From: Chloroflexota bacterium
Lineage (GTDB): Bacteria > Chloroflexota > Dehalococcoidia > JACQGW01
Length of the DNA: 15,451 nucleotides
Reading direction: 5' to 3'
Assembly (NCBI GenBank): GCA_016199325.1
Contig: JACQGW010000279.1
Span: 1 to 15,451 of the forward strand
In this document: positions 1 through 6,722 of the stretch, one piece after another
How the letters are laid out: every line of letters starts with the position of its first letter
How positions within the stretch are numbered: position 1 is the first letter of the stretch
Translations under genes and position numbers: made by a program
Notes under the pieces: model-generated
Database searches by the model: none
What the model saw: the letters and a program-made list of their open reading frames with translations, nothing else
What the model was told of the DNA's origin: nothing

Positions 1-2
1 CC

Positions 3-2678
3 GGTGACCAGCTTCGCCACGCGTTCCTTGACTTCTTCGTCGGGAAGGGGCACACCATTGTGCCGAGCTCGTCCCTTGTCCCGCAGGGCGACCCGACGCT
101 CCTGTTCACCAACGCCGGGATGGTGCAGTTCAAAGACGTCTTTCTCGGCACCGAACGCCGGCCGTACACCCGGGCGACGACGGCCCAGAAGGTCGTCCGT
201 GCCGGCGGCAAGCATAACGATCTCGACGTCGTCGGCCGGACGGCCCGCCACCATACCTTCTTCGAGATGCTCGGCAACTTCTCCTTCGGCGACTACTTCA
301 AGCGAGACGCCATCGACTACGCCTGGGAGTTCGTCACCGGCGTGCTCGGCATGCCCGCCGACCGGCTCTGGGTGACCATCTACCAGGACGACGACGAGGC
401 GTTCGCGCTCTGGCGGGAGATCGCCGGCGTTCCGGCCGAGCGCATCGTCCGGCTCGGCGCCAAGGACAACTTCTGGGCGATGGGTGACACCGGCCCCTGC
501 GGCCCCTGCTCCGAGATCCACATCGACCGCGGCGCTCAGCTCCGCTGCGCGGCGCCCGAGTGCGGTGTCGGCAAGTGCGACTGCGACCGCTGGCTCGAGA
601 TCTGGAACCTCGTCTTCATGCAGTTCAATCGCGACCAGGCGGGCGTCATGACGCCGCTGCCGCGGCCGAGCATCGACACCGGCATGGGGCTGGAGCGCGC
701 CGCCTCGGTGCTCCAGAATGCGCCCTCCAACTGGGACACCGACCTCTTCCAGCCGATCATCCGGCGGGTCGCCGCGCTGTCGGGCCAGCCGTACCACCCG
801 GACGAGCGCGGCTTCCCGCATCGGGTCGTCGGCGACCACGCGCGCGCCTGCGCGTTCCTGATCGCCGACGGCGTTGTCCCGGGCAACGAGGGCCGTGGGT
901 ACGTCCTCCGGCGCATCCTCCGCCGGGCGGTCCGCTACGGCCGGAAGATCGGTATGGCCGAGGGATCGTTCGCGCAGATGGCCGACACCGTGATCGGGCT
1001 GATGGGGCACGCTTACCCGGAGCTCGTGACCAACCGCGATTTTGTCCTCCGGGTCATCGGCATGGAGGAGGTCCGGTTCGGCCAGACGCTGACGACCGGC
1101 CTGAACCTGCTCGACCGGGTGATCGACGATCTGACCGGCCGCGGTGAGCGGGTGATCCCCGGCGAAGAGGTCTTCAAGCTCTACGATACGTTCGGCTTTC
1201 CGGCCGAGCTGACCCAGGAGATCGCCGAGGAGCGCGGCCTGGAGGTCGATCGGGCGGGCTTCGACCAGGCAATGGCGCGCCAGCGCGAGATGGCCAGAGC
1301 GGCGATGAAGTTCGGCGTTGCCGCCGGCCAGGAGGCAACCATCTACCAGCCGCTCGAAATCCCGGCGACCCGGTTCGTCGGCTACGAGCGGCTGACGGAC
1401 CACTCCGTCGTCGTCGGCCTGCTGGTCGAGGGCGAGCCCGTCGAGACGGCGCGGGCCGGGCAGCGCGGCGAGCTCATCACCGTCGAGACGCCGTTCTACG
1501 CCGAGAGCGGCGGCCAGATCGGCGACCGCGGCGAGATCCGTGGTCCGGCCGGCCGCTTCGTCGTCGAGGATACGCAGCGTGTTCGGGCGGATCTGGTCGT
1601 CCACCGCGGCGCCGTCGCCGAGGGGCTGCTTTCGCTGGGCGACCAGGTGGAGCTGGCGGTCGACGCGGCGCGACGGCGGCAGATCGCCCGCCACCATACG
1701 GCGACGCATCTGCTCCACGCGGCGCTGCGGCAGGTCCTCGGGCCGCACGTGCAGCAGGCCGGCTCGCTCGTCGCCCCGGACCGCCTGCGGTTCGACTTTA
1801 CCCACCTGGGCCCGGTCACCGGCGAGGAGCTGGCCGAGATCGAGCGCCTCGTGAACGAGCGGATCCGCGACAACCTGCTGGTGAACACCTCGGTCATGTC
1901 GTACGCCGAGGCGGTCGCCACCGGCGCGCTGGCCTTCTTCGGCGAGAAGTACGGCGACCTGGTGCGCGTGCTCAGGGTCGGACCGCAAGCCCTTTCGACG
2001 CTGCCCGGCGGGCTGGAGCGGCCATTCTCCGTCGAGCTGTGCGGTGGCACCCATCTGCGGGCCACGGGTGAGGCGGGCTTCTTCGTCATTCTCGGCGAGA
2101 GCTCGATCGGCGCCGGCCTTCGGCGGATCGAGGCGGCCGTCGGCGCGGCCGCCGAGCGGGTCGTGGAGGAGCGGCTGCGGCTCGTGAGCAGCGTAGCCCA
2201 CCGCATCGGCGCGCCGCCCCAGGAGGTCGAGCAACGGCTCGGCGCGCTCCTGGCCGAGATGGAGACGGACCGAAAGCGCCTCGCGCAGCTCCAGCGCGAA
2301 GTGCTCCGCCGCCAGGTCGACGAGATCGTCGGCCGTGCCCGCCGAGTCGACGGCGTGCCGGTGCTGGCGGCTCAGGTAAACGCGCCGGACGTCGATACGC
2401 TGCGCGAGGTCGGCGACTGGGTCCGCGACCGGCTCGGCCAGGGGGTGATCGTCCTGGCCGCCATCATCGAGGAGAAGCCGACCTTCGTCACCCTGGTGAC
2501 GCCCGATCTGGTCGCGCGCGGCCTGCATGCCGGCCGTCTCGCTCGGCAGATCGCGCAGATCACCGGGGGCGGGGGGGGCGGTCGGCCGGAGATCGCGCAG
2601 GCCGGAGGCCGAGACAAATCCAAGCTGCCGGAGGCGCTCCGCGCCGTCGACACGTTGGTGCAGCAGCAAGGTCGGTAG
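3..2678 (+). CDS. alaS: Alanyl-tRNA synthetase, 5' end cut by the window edge
   Basis: Charges tRNA-Ala with alanine in the cytoplasm and hydrolyses mischarged Ser/Gly-tRNA. The open frame runs off the left edge: codons from base 3 read GDQLRHAFLDFFVGKGHTIV, the usual AlaRS N-terminus, so only about two codons are missing and the GTG at 60 is not the start. 891 residues are visible, full family length. In order: class II catalytic core (VPQGDPTLLFTNAGMVQFKD, then LEIWNLVFMQFNRD and DTGMGLER), the editing domain with HHTATH at 1692-1709 and CGGTH at 2040-2054 (zinc ligands), and the C-Ala/DHHA1 tail with a six-glycine run followed by RPEIAQAGG. A cysteine cluster (visible residues 182, 187, 192, 194) lies just before the LEIWN motif. 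The TAG stop is 3 nt before the next gene, so the two are probably cotranscribed. Identity is certain. Confidence 0.98.
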   Translation, partial: GDQLRHAFLDFFVGKGHTIVPSSSLVPQGDPTLLFTNAGMVQFKDVFLGTERRPYTRATTAQKVVRAGGKHNDLDVVGRTARHHTFFEMLGNFSFGDYFKRDAIDYAWEFVTGVLGMPADRLWVTIYQDDDEAFALWREIAGVPAERIVRLGAKDNFWAMGDTGPCGPCSEIHIDRGAQLRCAAPECGVGKCDCDRWLEIWNLVFMQFNRDQAGVMTPLPRPSIDTGMGLERAASVLQNAPSNWDTDLFQPIIRRVAALSGQPYHPDERGFPHRVVGDHARACAFLIADGVVPGNEGRGYVLRRILRRAVRYGRKIGMAEGSFAQMADTVIGLMGHAYPELVTNRDFVLRVIGMEEVRFGQTLTTGLNLLDRVIDDLTGRGERVIPGEEVFKLYDTFGFPAELTQEIAEERGLEVDRAGFDQAMARQREMARAAMKFGVAAGQEATIYQPLEIPATRFVGYERLTDHSVVVGLLVEGEPVETARAGQRGELITVETPFYAESGGQIGDRGEIRGPAGRFVVEDTQRVRADLVVHRGAVAEGLLSLGDQVELAVDAARRRQIARHHTATHLLHAALRQVLGPHVQQAGSLVAPDRLRFDFTHLGPVTGEELAEIERLVNERIRDNLLVNTSVMSYAEAVATGALAFFGEKYGDLVRVLRVGPQALSTLPGGLERPFSVELCGGTHLRATGEAGFFVILGESSIGAGLRRIEAAVGAAAERVVEERLRLVSSVAHRIGAPPQEVEQRLGALLAEMETDRKRLAQLQREVLRRQVDEIVGRARRVDGVPVLAAQVNAPDVDTLREVGDWVRDRLGQGVIVLAAIIEEKPTFVTLVTPDLVARGLHAGRLARQIAQITGGGGGGRPEIAQAGGRDKSKLPEALRAVDTLVQQQGR

Positions 2679-2681
2679 GGC

Positions 2682-4142
2682 TTGGCGACCGTCGTTTCCA
2701 TCGACGGCTCGGAAACACTTGCCACCCTTCGAAAGCGCATCGACACGGCCGATGACGCCGAGGTCGTGCTGACCCCCGACCCGGGCGTTCGGCTGCGGGA
2801 CGCGCTCGCCCTTCGGCTGCTCCGCCGCCAGGCGACGCGGGCAGGCAAGGCGGTCATCCTGGTCTCGCCCGATGCCCGCAGTCGGCAGATCGCCCGAGGG
2901 GAGGGGATCCCTGCGTTTGCCTCGGTCGAGGCGTTGCGGCGCGCCGGCCTGCGCGGGCCGTTCGAGCCCTGGGGAGGGATTGCCAGACCGGGGCGGCGGC
3001 CTGGCGTCTCGCCGCTCGCCATCGTCGCCGCTCTGGGTAGCAGCGCTGTCGTCGCCCTGATCGCCGCGCTGGCCGCGCTCTACGTCGTTCCCAGCGCGAC
3101 GATCACCCTGGTGCCGGCTACGGAGCTCATGTCACAGGCGGTCGAGGTCACTGCCGGATACGACGTCCGCGAGGCGGCCGGCACCCGGATCCCGGCGCGG
3201 CAGCTCGCCGTTCAGTTCGAGGTCGTCGGCGAGGCGGTCACGAGCGGCGAGCGCGTCGGCCCCGGCGACCGCGCGGCCGGCGAGGTGACCTTCGTCAACC
3301 GAGCGGCGAGCGAGATCGCGGTGCAGCGGGGGACCGTCCTGGTCGCCTCAGCTCGCGGCAGCCGCTACCTGACGGTATCGGACGTCGCCGTGCCGGCCCG
3401 CCAGTGGTCCAACGTCCGGGGCGGCGTCCTGGCGGAGGAGGCCGGTCTGATGGGCAACGTCGAGCCGTTCGCCGTCAATCAGATCCTCCATCCGGTGGCG
3501 GCCGCCAGCTTGACCGTGTTCAACGAGAAGCCGTTGACCGGCGGCTCGGATCGGATCGTCAACTTCGTGACGGCCGAAGATCAGAATCACTTGAAGGCGA
3601 CCCTTCTGGACCGTGCCCGCGAGCAGGCGTTCAGCGCACTGATGGCTGCCAAGCGCGCCGACGAATCGATCACGCCGGAAACCCTCGCGCTGACCATCGC
3701 CGACGAGCAGTTCGATCGGGCCGTCGGCGAGGAGGCGCAGAAGCTGGCGCTCCGCCTCCAGGTCGTCGTCTCCGGTCTGGTCTACGACGAATCGCAGGCC
3801 GACCTGGCCGCCCGCCGAGCGCTGGAGCAGGCGGTGCCGAGCGGCTGGACCATCGCGCCGGGCTCGGTCGGGACGAAGCCGCTGGTCACGGTTGGCTGGA
3901 GCGAGCGGAGCGCCACCTTCCAGGTTCTCGCTCAGGCGACGATCTGGCCGCTCGTCGACGCCGAGCGTGTACGCCGGGAAGCGCGCGGGAAGCCGGCGGC
4001 CGATGCTGAGCGCGACGTCGCCGAGCTGGTCAAGCTCGAGCGGCCGCCCCGCGTCCGCATTGCGCCGACCTGGGCGGAAACCGTTCCGATCTTCGGTCCG
4101 CGGATCGGCGTGGAGGTTGTCCAGCCCGGGGAGCGGCGGTAG
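2682..4142 (+). CDS. Single-pass membrane protein with baseplate-J-like extracytoplasmic region
   Basis: 486 residues from a TTG start 3 nt after alaS; GGTAGGG sits right against the start, so initiation may depend on coupling to alaS. Three parts are visible. Residues 25-90 form a small alpha/beta domain (VVLTPDPGVRLRDALALRLL, then VILVSPDARSRQIARGEGIP) resembling cytoplasmic N-terminal domains of Chloroflexota and CPR proteins annotated as baseplate J/gp47 family. Residues 112-136 are a hydrophobic membrane helix preceded by an Arg/Pro-rich stretch. The remaining ~350 residues should lie outside the cytoplasm and contain the pattern GEVTFVNRAASEIAVQRGTVL with SRYLTVSDVAVPA, typical of baseplate-J-like proteins. 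No catalytic motif is evident and no other phage-tail gene is nearby, so a tail or injection role is not supported. An envelope function linked to neighbouring mltG is a guess. Function unknown. Confidence 0.85.
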   Translation: MATVVSIDGSETLATLRKRIDTADDAEVVLTPDPGVRLRDALALRLLRRQATRAGKAVILVSPDARSRQIARGEGIPAFASVEALRRAGLRGPFEPWGGIARPGRRPGVSPLAIVAALGSSAVVALIAALAALYVVPSATITLVPATELMSQAVEVTAGYDVREAAGTRIPARQLAVQFEVVGEAVTSGERVGPGDRAAGEVTFVNRAASEIAVQRGTVLVASARGSRYLTVSDVAVPARQWSNVRGGVLAEEAGLMGNVEPFAVNQILHPVAAASLTVFNEKPLTGGSDRIVNFVTAEDQNHLKATLLDRAREQAFSALMAAKRADESITPETLALTIADEQFDRAVGEEAQKLALRLQVVVSGLVYDESQADLAARRALEQAVPSGWTIAPGSVGTKPLVTVGWSERSATFQVLAQATIWPLVDAERVRREARGKPAADAERDVAELVKLERPPRVRIAPTWAETVPIFGPRIGVEVVQPGERR

Positions 4143-4180
4143 GCAGCGCCCTGGCAGGCTTTGTGCGGTGACGAGAGGGC

Positions 4181-4187
4181 AGGGGAG
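4181..4187 (+). promoter_or_regulatory. Shine-Dalgarno deciding the ruvX start
   Basis: AGGGGAG lies 6 nt before ATG 4194. It supports that ATG over the in-frame TTG at 4161, which would add 11 residues unlike the family N-terminus. Confidence 0.75.
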
Positions 4188-4193
4188 AGCTGG

Positions 4194-4619
4194 ATGGGAC
4201 GCGTGATGGGATTGGACGTGGGTGACCGGCGGATCGGGGTTGCCGTCTCCGACCCGACGTGTACGATTGCGACTCCTTTGACCGTCCTCCGGCGCCGCGA
4301 CCTCGGCGCGGACGTCCGAGCCATTCTCGAGCTGGCCCAATCGCAGGACGCCGCCGAGCTCGTCGTAGGGCTGCCGCTTGGCCTGCGAGGCACCGCCGGA
4401 GCGCAGGCGGAGGCGGTCCGCGCTTTCGGCGTCGAGCTCGCCAGGATCACGGGTATGCCGGTTCAGTATCAGGATGAGCGGCTGACGACTGTCGCCGCCG
4501 AGCGGGCGCTGGTCGAAAGCGGGATGCGGCGCGAGCAGCGGCGCGAGCGGATCGACGCCGTCGCCGCGGCCCTCTTGCTCCAGAGCTACCTGGACAGGCG
4601 GAAGCGAGGGGGACCGTGA
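4194..4619 (+). CDS. ruvX: YqgF/RuvX RNase H-fold nuclease (pre-16S rRNA processing / putative Holliday junction resolvase)
   Basis: 141 residues, normal for the family. The RNase H-like fold motifs are all present: MGLDVGDRRIGVAVSD with the first catalytic Asp, VVGLPLGLRG, YQDERLTTVAAE with its acidic pair, and the C-terminal IDAVAAALLLQSYL carrying the last catalytic Asp. In characterised relatives the protein matures the 5' end of 16S rRNA; the Holliday-junction role is older and less certain. The ATG at 4194 is chosen because a good ribosome site precedes it and the conserved domain begins immediately after. The 51-nt gap from the upstream gene holds nothing notable. The TGA stop overlaps the GTG of mltG (GTGA at 4616-4619), so the two are translationally coupled. 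ruvX next to mltG is a common bacterial order. Confidence 0.95.
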   Translation: MGRVMGLDVGDRRIGVAVSDPTCTIATPLTVLRRRDLGADVRAILELAQSQDAAELVVGLPLGLRGTAGAQAEAVRAFGVELARITGMPVQYQDERLTTVAAERALVESGMRREQRRERIDAVAAALLLQSYLDRRKRGGP

Positions 4620-5749
4620 ACGAATCGCCCGGGCCACGCGAACGACTGCGGCGGTCCGGCCAGGTGCGGGCCGGGCCGCGCATTGCCATCGGCGCGCTGG
4701 CAGCCGTCCTGATGCTTGGCGCCCTGACGGTCTTCGTCGTCGTCGCGACGACGGCTGGTGCGCTTCGGATCGAGAAGGTTCAGCGCTTCGCCATCAGTCA
4801 GATCGATCACCCGGCCAGCTCAACGGACCGCACGATCCGATTCGCGGTTCGGAGCGGCGAGTCGGCGAGCGTCATCGCCGACCGTCTCCATCAGGTCGGC
4901 GCCGTGGCCGACCCGCTGATCTTTCGCCTGCTGGCCGACTACTACGGCGTTGCCGCGACGCTCAAGGCAGGCGAATACGAGCTTCAGTCGACGATGACGG
5001 CGACCGAGGTGCTCACCAAGCTGCATCAGGGCGCCGTCGCCGTCACCAGCGTCACCATCCTCGAAGGCTGGCGGATCGACGAGATCGCCGACGAATACGA
5101 GCGGCGCGGCCTCTTCAAGAAGGCCGAGTTCCTGGCCGCCCTCCAGCAGTCCTACACCTTCGAGTTCCTGCAGATGCGTCCGGCCAGGGCATCGCTCGAA
5201 GGATACCTGTTTCCGGACACCTATCTGATCTCGCCCAGCCAGCGACCGGCCGACGTCGTCGAGATGATGCTGCGCGACTTCGAGCGGCGCGTCGTAGCAG
5301 AGCGGCAGAATCGCGCCCCCGACCTCAGCCTCACCCTGCACGAGGCGGTCACCCTGGCCTCGATCATCGAGCGGGAGGCGCAGCGGCCCGAGGAACGGCC
5401 GGTGATGGCGAGCGTCTTCCTCAACCGGCTGCGGCGCGGCATGCGGCTGGACGCCGACCCGACGGTGCAGTACGCAGTGGCCGCCGACCCGCAGAATCGG
5501 GCGAAGTTCGGCTACTGGAAGCCCCAGCTCAGCCGGGCCGATCTCCAGATCAGCTCGCCGTACAACACCTATCGGGTGACCGGCCTCCCGCCCGGTCCCA
5601 TCGCCAACCCCGGCCTCGCCTCCATTCGCGCCGTGCTGCAGCCGGCCACCACCGACTACCTCTACTTTGTCGCCCGGGGCGACGGCGGCCACGTGTTTGC
5701 GCGGTCGCTGGAAGAGCACACGGAGAATGTGCGAAAATACGCCCGGTGA
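4616..5749 (+). CDS. mltG: Endolytic murein transglycosylase MltG (YceG family)
   Basis: Cleaves nascent peptidoglycan strands in the periplasmic or wall space, setting glycan chain release. 377 residues. Short basic cytoplasmic N-terminus, membrane helix about residues 23-45, LysM-like region with IRFAVRSGESASVIADRL and LKAGEYELQSTMTATEVL, then the YceG catalytic domain: ILEGWRIDEIA, LEGYLFPDTYLI, LASIIEREA with the expected catalytic Glu at residue 252 (equivalent to E. coli Glu218), RLDADPTVQYA, and SPYNTYRVTGLPPGPIANPG followed by DYLYFVARGDGGHVF. All family motifs are intact. GTG start overlaps the ruvX stop, with a GAGGGG ribosome site just upstream. The TGA stop (5747-5749) falls within the first, altered unit of the heptamer repeat that follows, but the protein ends where the family normally ends. 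Confidence 0.96.
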   Translation: MNESPGPRERLRRSGQVRAGPRIAIGALAAVLMLGALTVFVVVATTAGALRIEKVQRFAISQIDHPASSTDRTIRFAVRSGESASVIADRLHQVGAVADPLIFRLLADYYGVAATLKAGEYELQSTMTATEVLTKLHQGAVAVTSVTILEGWRIDEIADEYERRGLFKKAEFLAALQQSYTFEFLQMRPARASLEGYLFPDTYLISPSQRPADVVEMMLRDFERRVVAERQNRAPDLSLTLHEAVTLASIIEREAQRPEERPVMASVFLNRLRRGMRLDADPTVQYAVAADPQNRAKFGYWKPQLSRADLQISSPYNTYRVTGLPPGPIANPGLASIRAVLQPATTDYLYFVARGDGGHVFARSLEEHTENVRKYAR

Positions 5750-5811
5750 TGCGTCATGCGTCATGCGTCATGCGTCATGCGAGGTGGGTGACGCATGACG
5801 CATGACGCATG
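5747..5811 (+). repeat. Heptamer-built palindromic repeat between mltG and aroE
   Basis: One altered unit (TGATGCG, containing the mltG stop) and four perfect TCATGCG units run from 5747 to 5781. Then comes the spacer AGGTGGG, then three units of the reverse complement TGACGCA (5789-5809). Bases 5755-5777 and 5789-5811 form a perfect 23-bp inverted repeat with an 11-nt loop, so RNA or single-stranded DNA would make a very stable hairpin. There is no T-run after it, so it is not a standard intrinsic terminator, although it could attenuate or stabilise the mltG-aroE transcript. The weak aroE ribosome site GGAG (5813-5816) begins 2 nt beyond the right arm, so the hairpin could also limit aroE initiation. 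Confidence 0.93.
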
Positions 5812-5822
5812 TGGAGCGGTAG

Positions 5823-6722
5823 ATGGAACAACTGGGCGTCATCGGCTTCCCTCTCAGGCATTCCCTATCACCCGTCTTCCAGCAGGCCGCGCTGGATCGA
5901 TGTGGCATCAGGGCGACCTACCGGGCGTGGGAAACGCCGCCGGAGGCGCTCGCCGACGCGGTCCGGCGCCTGCGCGAGCCGGACTACCTCGGCATGAACG
6001 TCACCGTTCCCCACAAGCAGGCCGTGATGGCGTATCTCGACCGGGTCGACCCGCTGGCCGCCCGGATCGGCGCGGTGAACACGGTCGTCCGGGAGGGGAA
6101 CGACCTGGTCGGCTACAACACCGACGCCGACGGCTTCCTGGAATCGCTCCGCCGGGATGGCCGCTTCGACCCGCGTGAGCGGCGAGCGCTCATCCTCGGC
6201 GCCGGCGGCGCCGCCCGGGCGGTCGCCTTTGCGCTGCTGAAGGCGGGCGTCCGCCACCTTGCCATCACGAACCGGAACCCGGCCCGCGCCCACGAGCTGT
6301 GCCAGGCGCTGGCGACGGAGGCGTCATCCGTCATGCGTCATCCGTCATGCGTCATGGGGGCGACGGATCGAGTAGGTGTCGTTCCCTGGGATGCGGCGGC
6401 GATCGCGGCGGAGCTGGGGGCGATGGATCTCCTCGTAAACTGCACGACCGTCGGCCTGCGCCACACGGCAACCGAGGGCGTCTCGCCGCTGCCCAGCCTC
6501 CCCCCGGCGCCGCACCTGCTCGTGTGCGACCTCATCTATCTGCCCGAAGAGACCCCGCTCCTCGCTCAGGCAAGAATGGCCGGCGCTGGCACGCTCGGCG
6601 GGCTGCCCATGCTGATCTACCAGGGAGCCGCCGCCTTCACCCTCTGGACGGGCTGGCCGGCGCCGGTCGAGGCCATGTTTTCGGCCGCCCGCGCTGCGCT
6701 GGCCGAGCGTGAGAAACCGTGA
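5823..6722 (+). CDS. aroE: Shikimate dehydrogenase (NADP+), carrying a repeat-derived insert
   Basis: Reduces 3-dehydroshikimate to shikimate with NADPH. 299 residues, somewhat long. Substrate domain: GVIGFPLRHSLSPVFQQ, NVTVPHK with catalytic Lys65, IGAVNT, and NTDADGF with catalytic Asp101. The nucleotide domain has the GAGGAA loop at 126-131 and ITNRNPARA, followed by LLVNCTTVGL, CDLIYLPEETPLL and GLPMLIYQGAAAFTLWTG. All catalytic residues are present. Between ITNRNPARAHELCQALATE and VGVVPWDAA there is an extra stretch, residues 167-183, encoded by degenerate heptamer repeats. It follows the nucleotide-binding loop, on a surface where length changes may be tolerated. ATG start with GGAG at 5813-5816. 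The stop overlaps the next start (GTGA, 6719-6722). Confidence 0.95.
   Translation: MEQLGVIGFPLRHSLSPVFQQAALDRCGIRATYRAWETPPEALADAVRRLREPDYLGMNVTVPHKQAVMAYLDRVDPLAARIGAVNTVVREGNDLVGYNTDADGFLESLRRDGRFDPRERRALILGAGGAARAVAFALLKAGVRHLAITNRNPARAHELCQALATEASSVMRHPSCVMGATDRVGVVPWDAAAIAAELGAMDLLVNCTTVGLRHTATEGVSPLPSLPPAPHLLVCDLIYLPEETPLLAQARMAGAGTLGGLPMLIYQGAAAFTLWTGWPAPVEAMFSAARAALAEREKP
6321..6368 (+). repeat. Degenerate heptamer tandem repeat inside aroE
   Basis: Five 7-bp units alternate GCGTCAT and CCGTCAT from 6321 to 6355, followed by GGGGGC and GACGGAT (6362-6368), which is the reverse complement of ATCCGTC within the array. The unit is the same as the TCATGCG unit of the mltG-aroE spacer, with a G/C change in every other copy. 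This orientation has no stop codon in any frame and is translated as a cycle of Ser-Cys/Ser-Val-Met-Arg-His-Pro/Ala. The other arm of the spacer palindrome (TGACGCA units) would place TGA in frame and is absent apart from the short GACGGAT remnant. Confidence 0.88.

Noticed and set aside
4161..4193. TTG start giving an 11-residue longer RuvX
   Set aside because: The extra residues do not fit the family, and AGGGGAG is properly spaced for ATG 4194.
3348..4637. A 429-codon minus-strand frame opposite the baseplate-J-like gene and ruvX
   Set aside because: No recognisable domain, and it lies opposite the conserved RuvX motifs.
5747..5811. CRISPR array
   Set aside because: Units are 7 bp with no spacers, arranged as a palindrome, and no cas gene is present.
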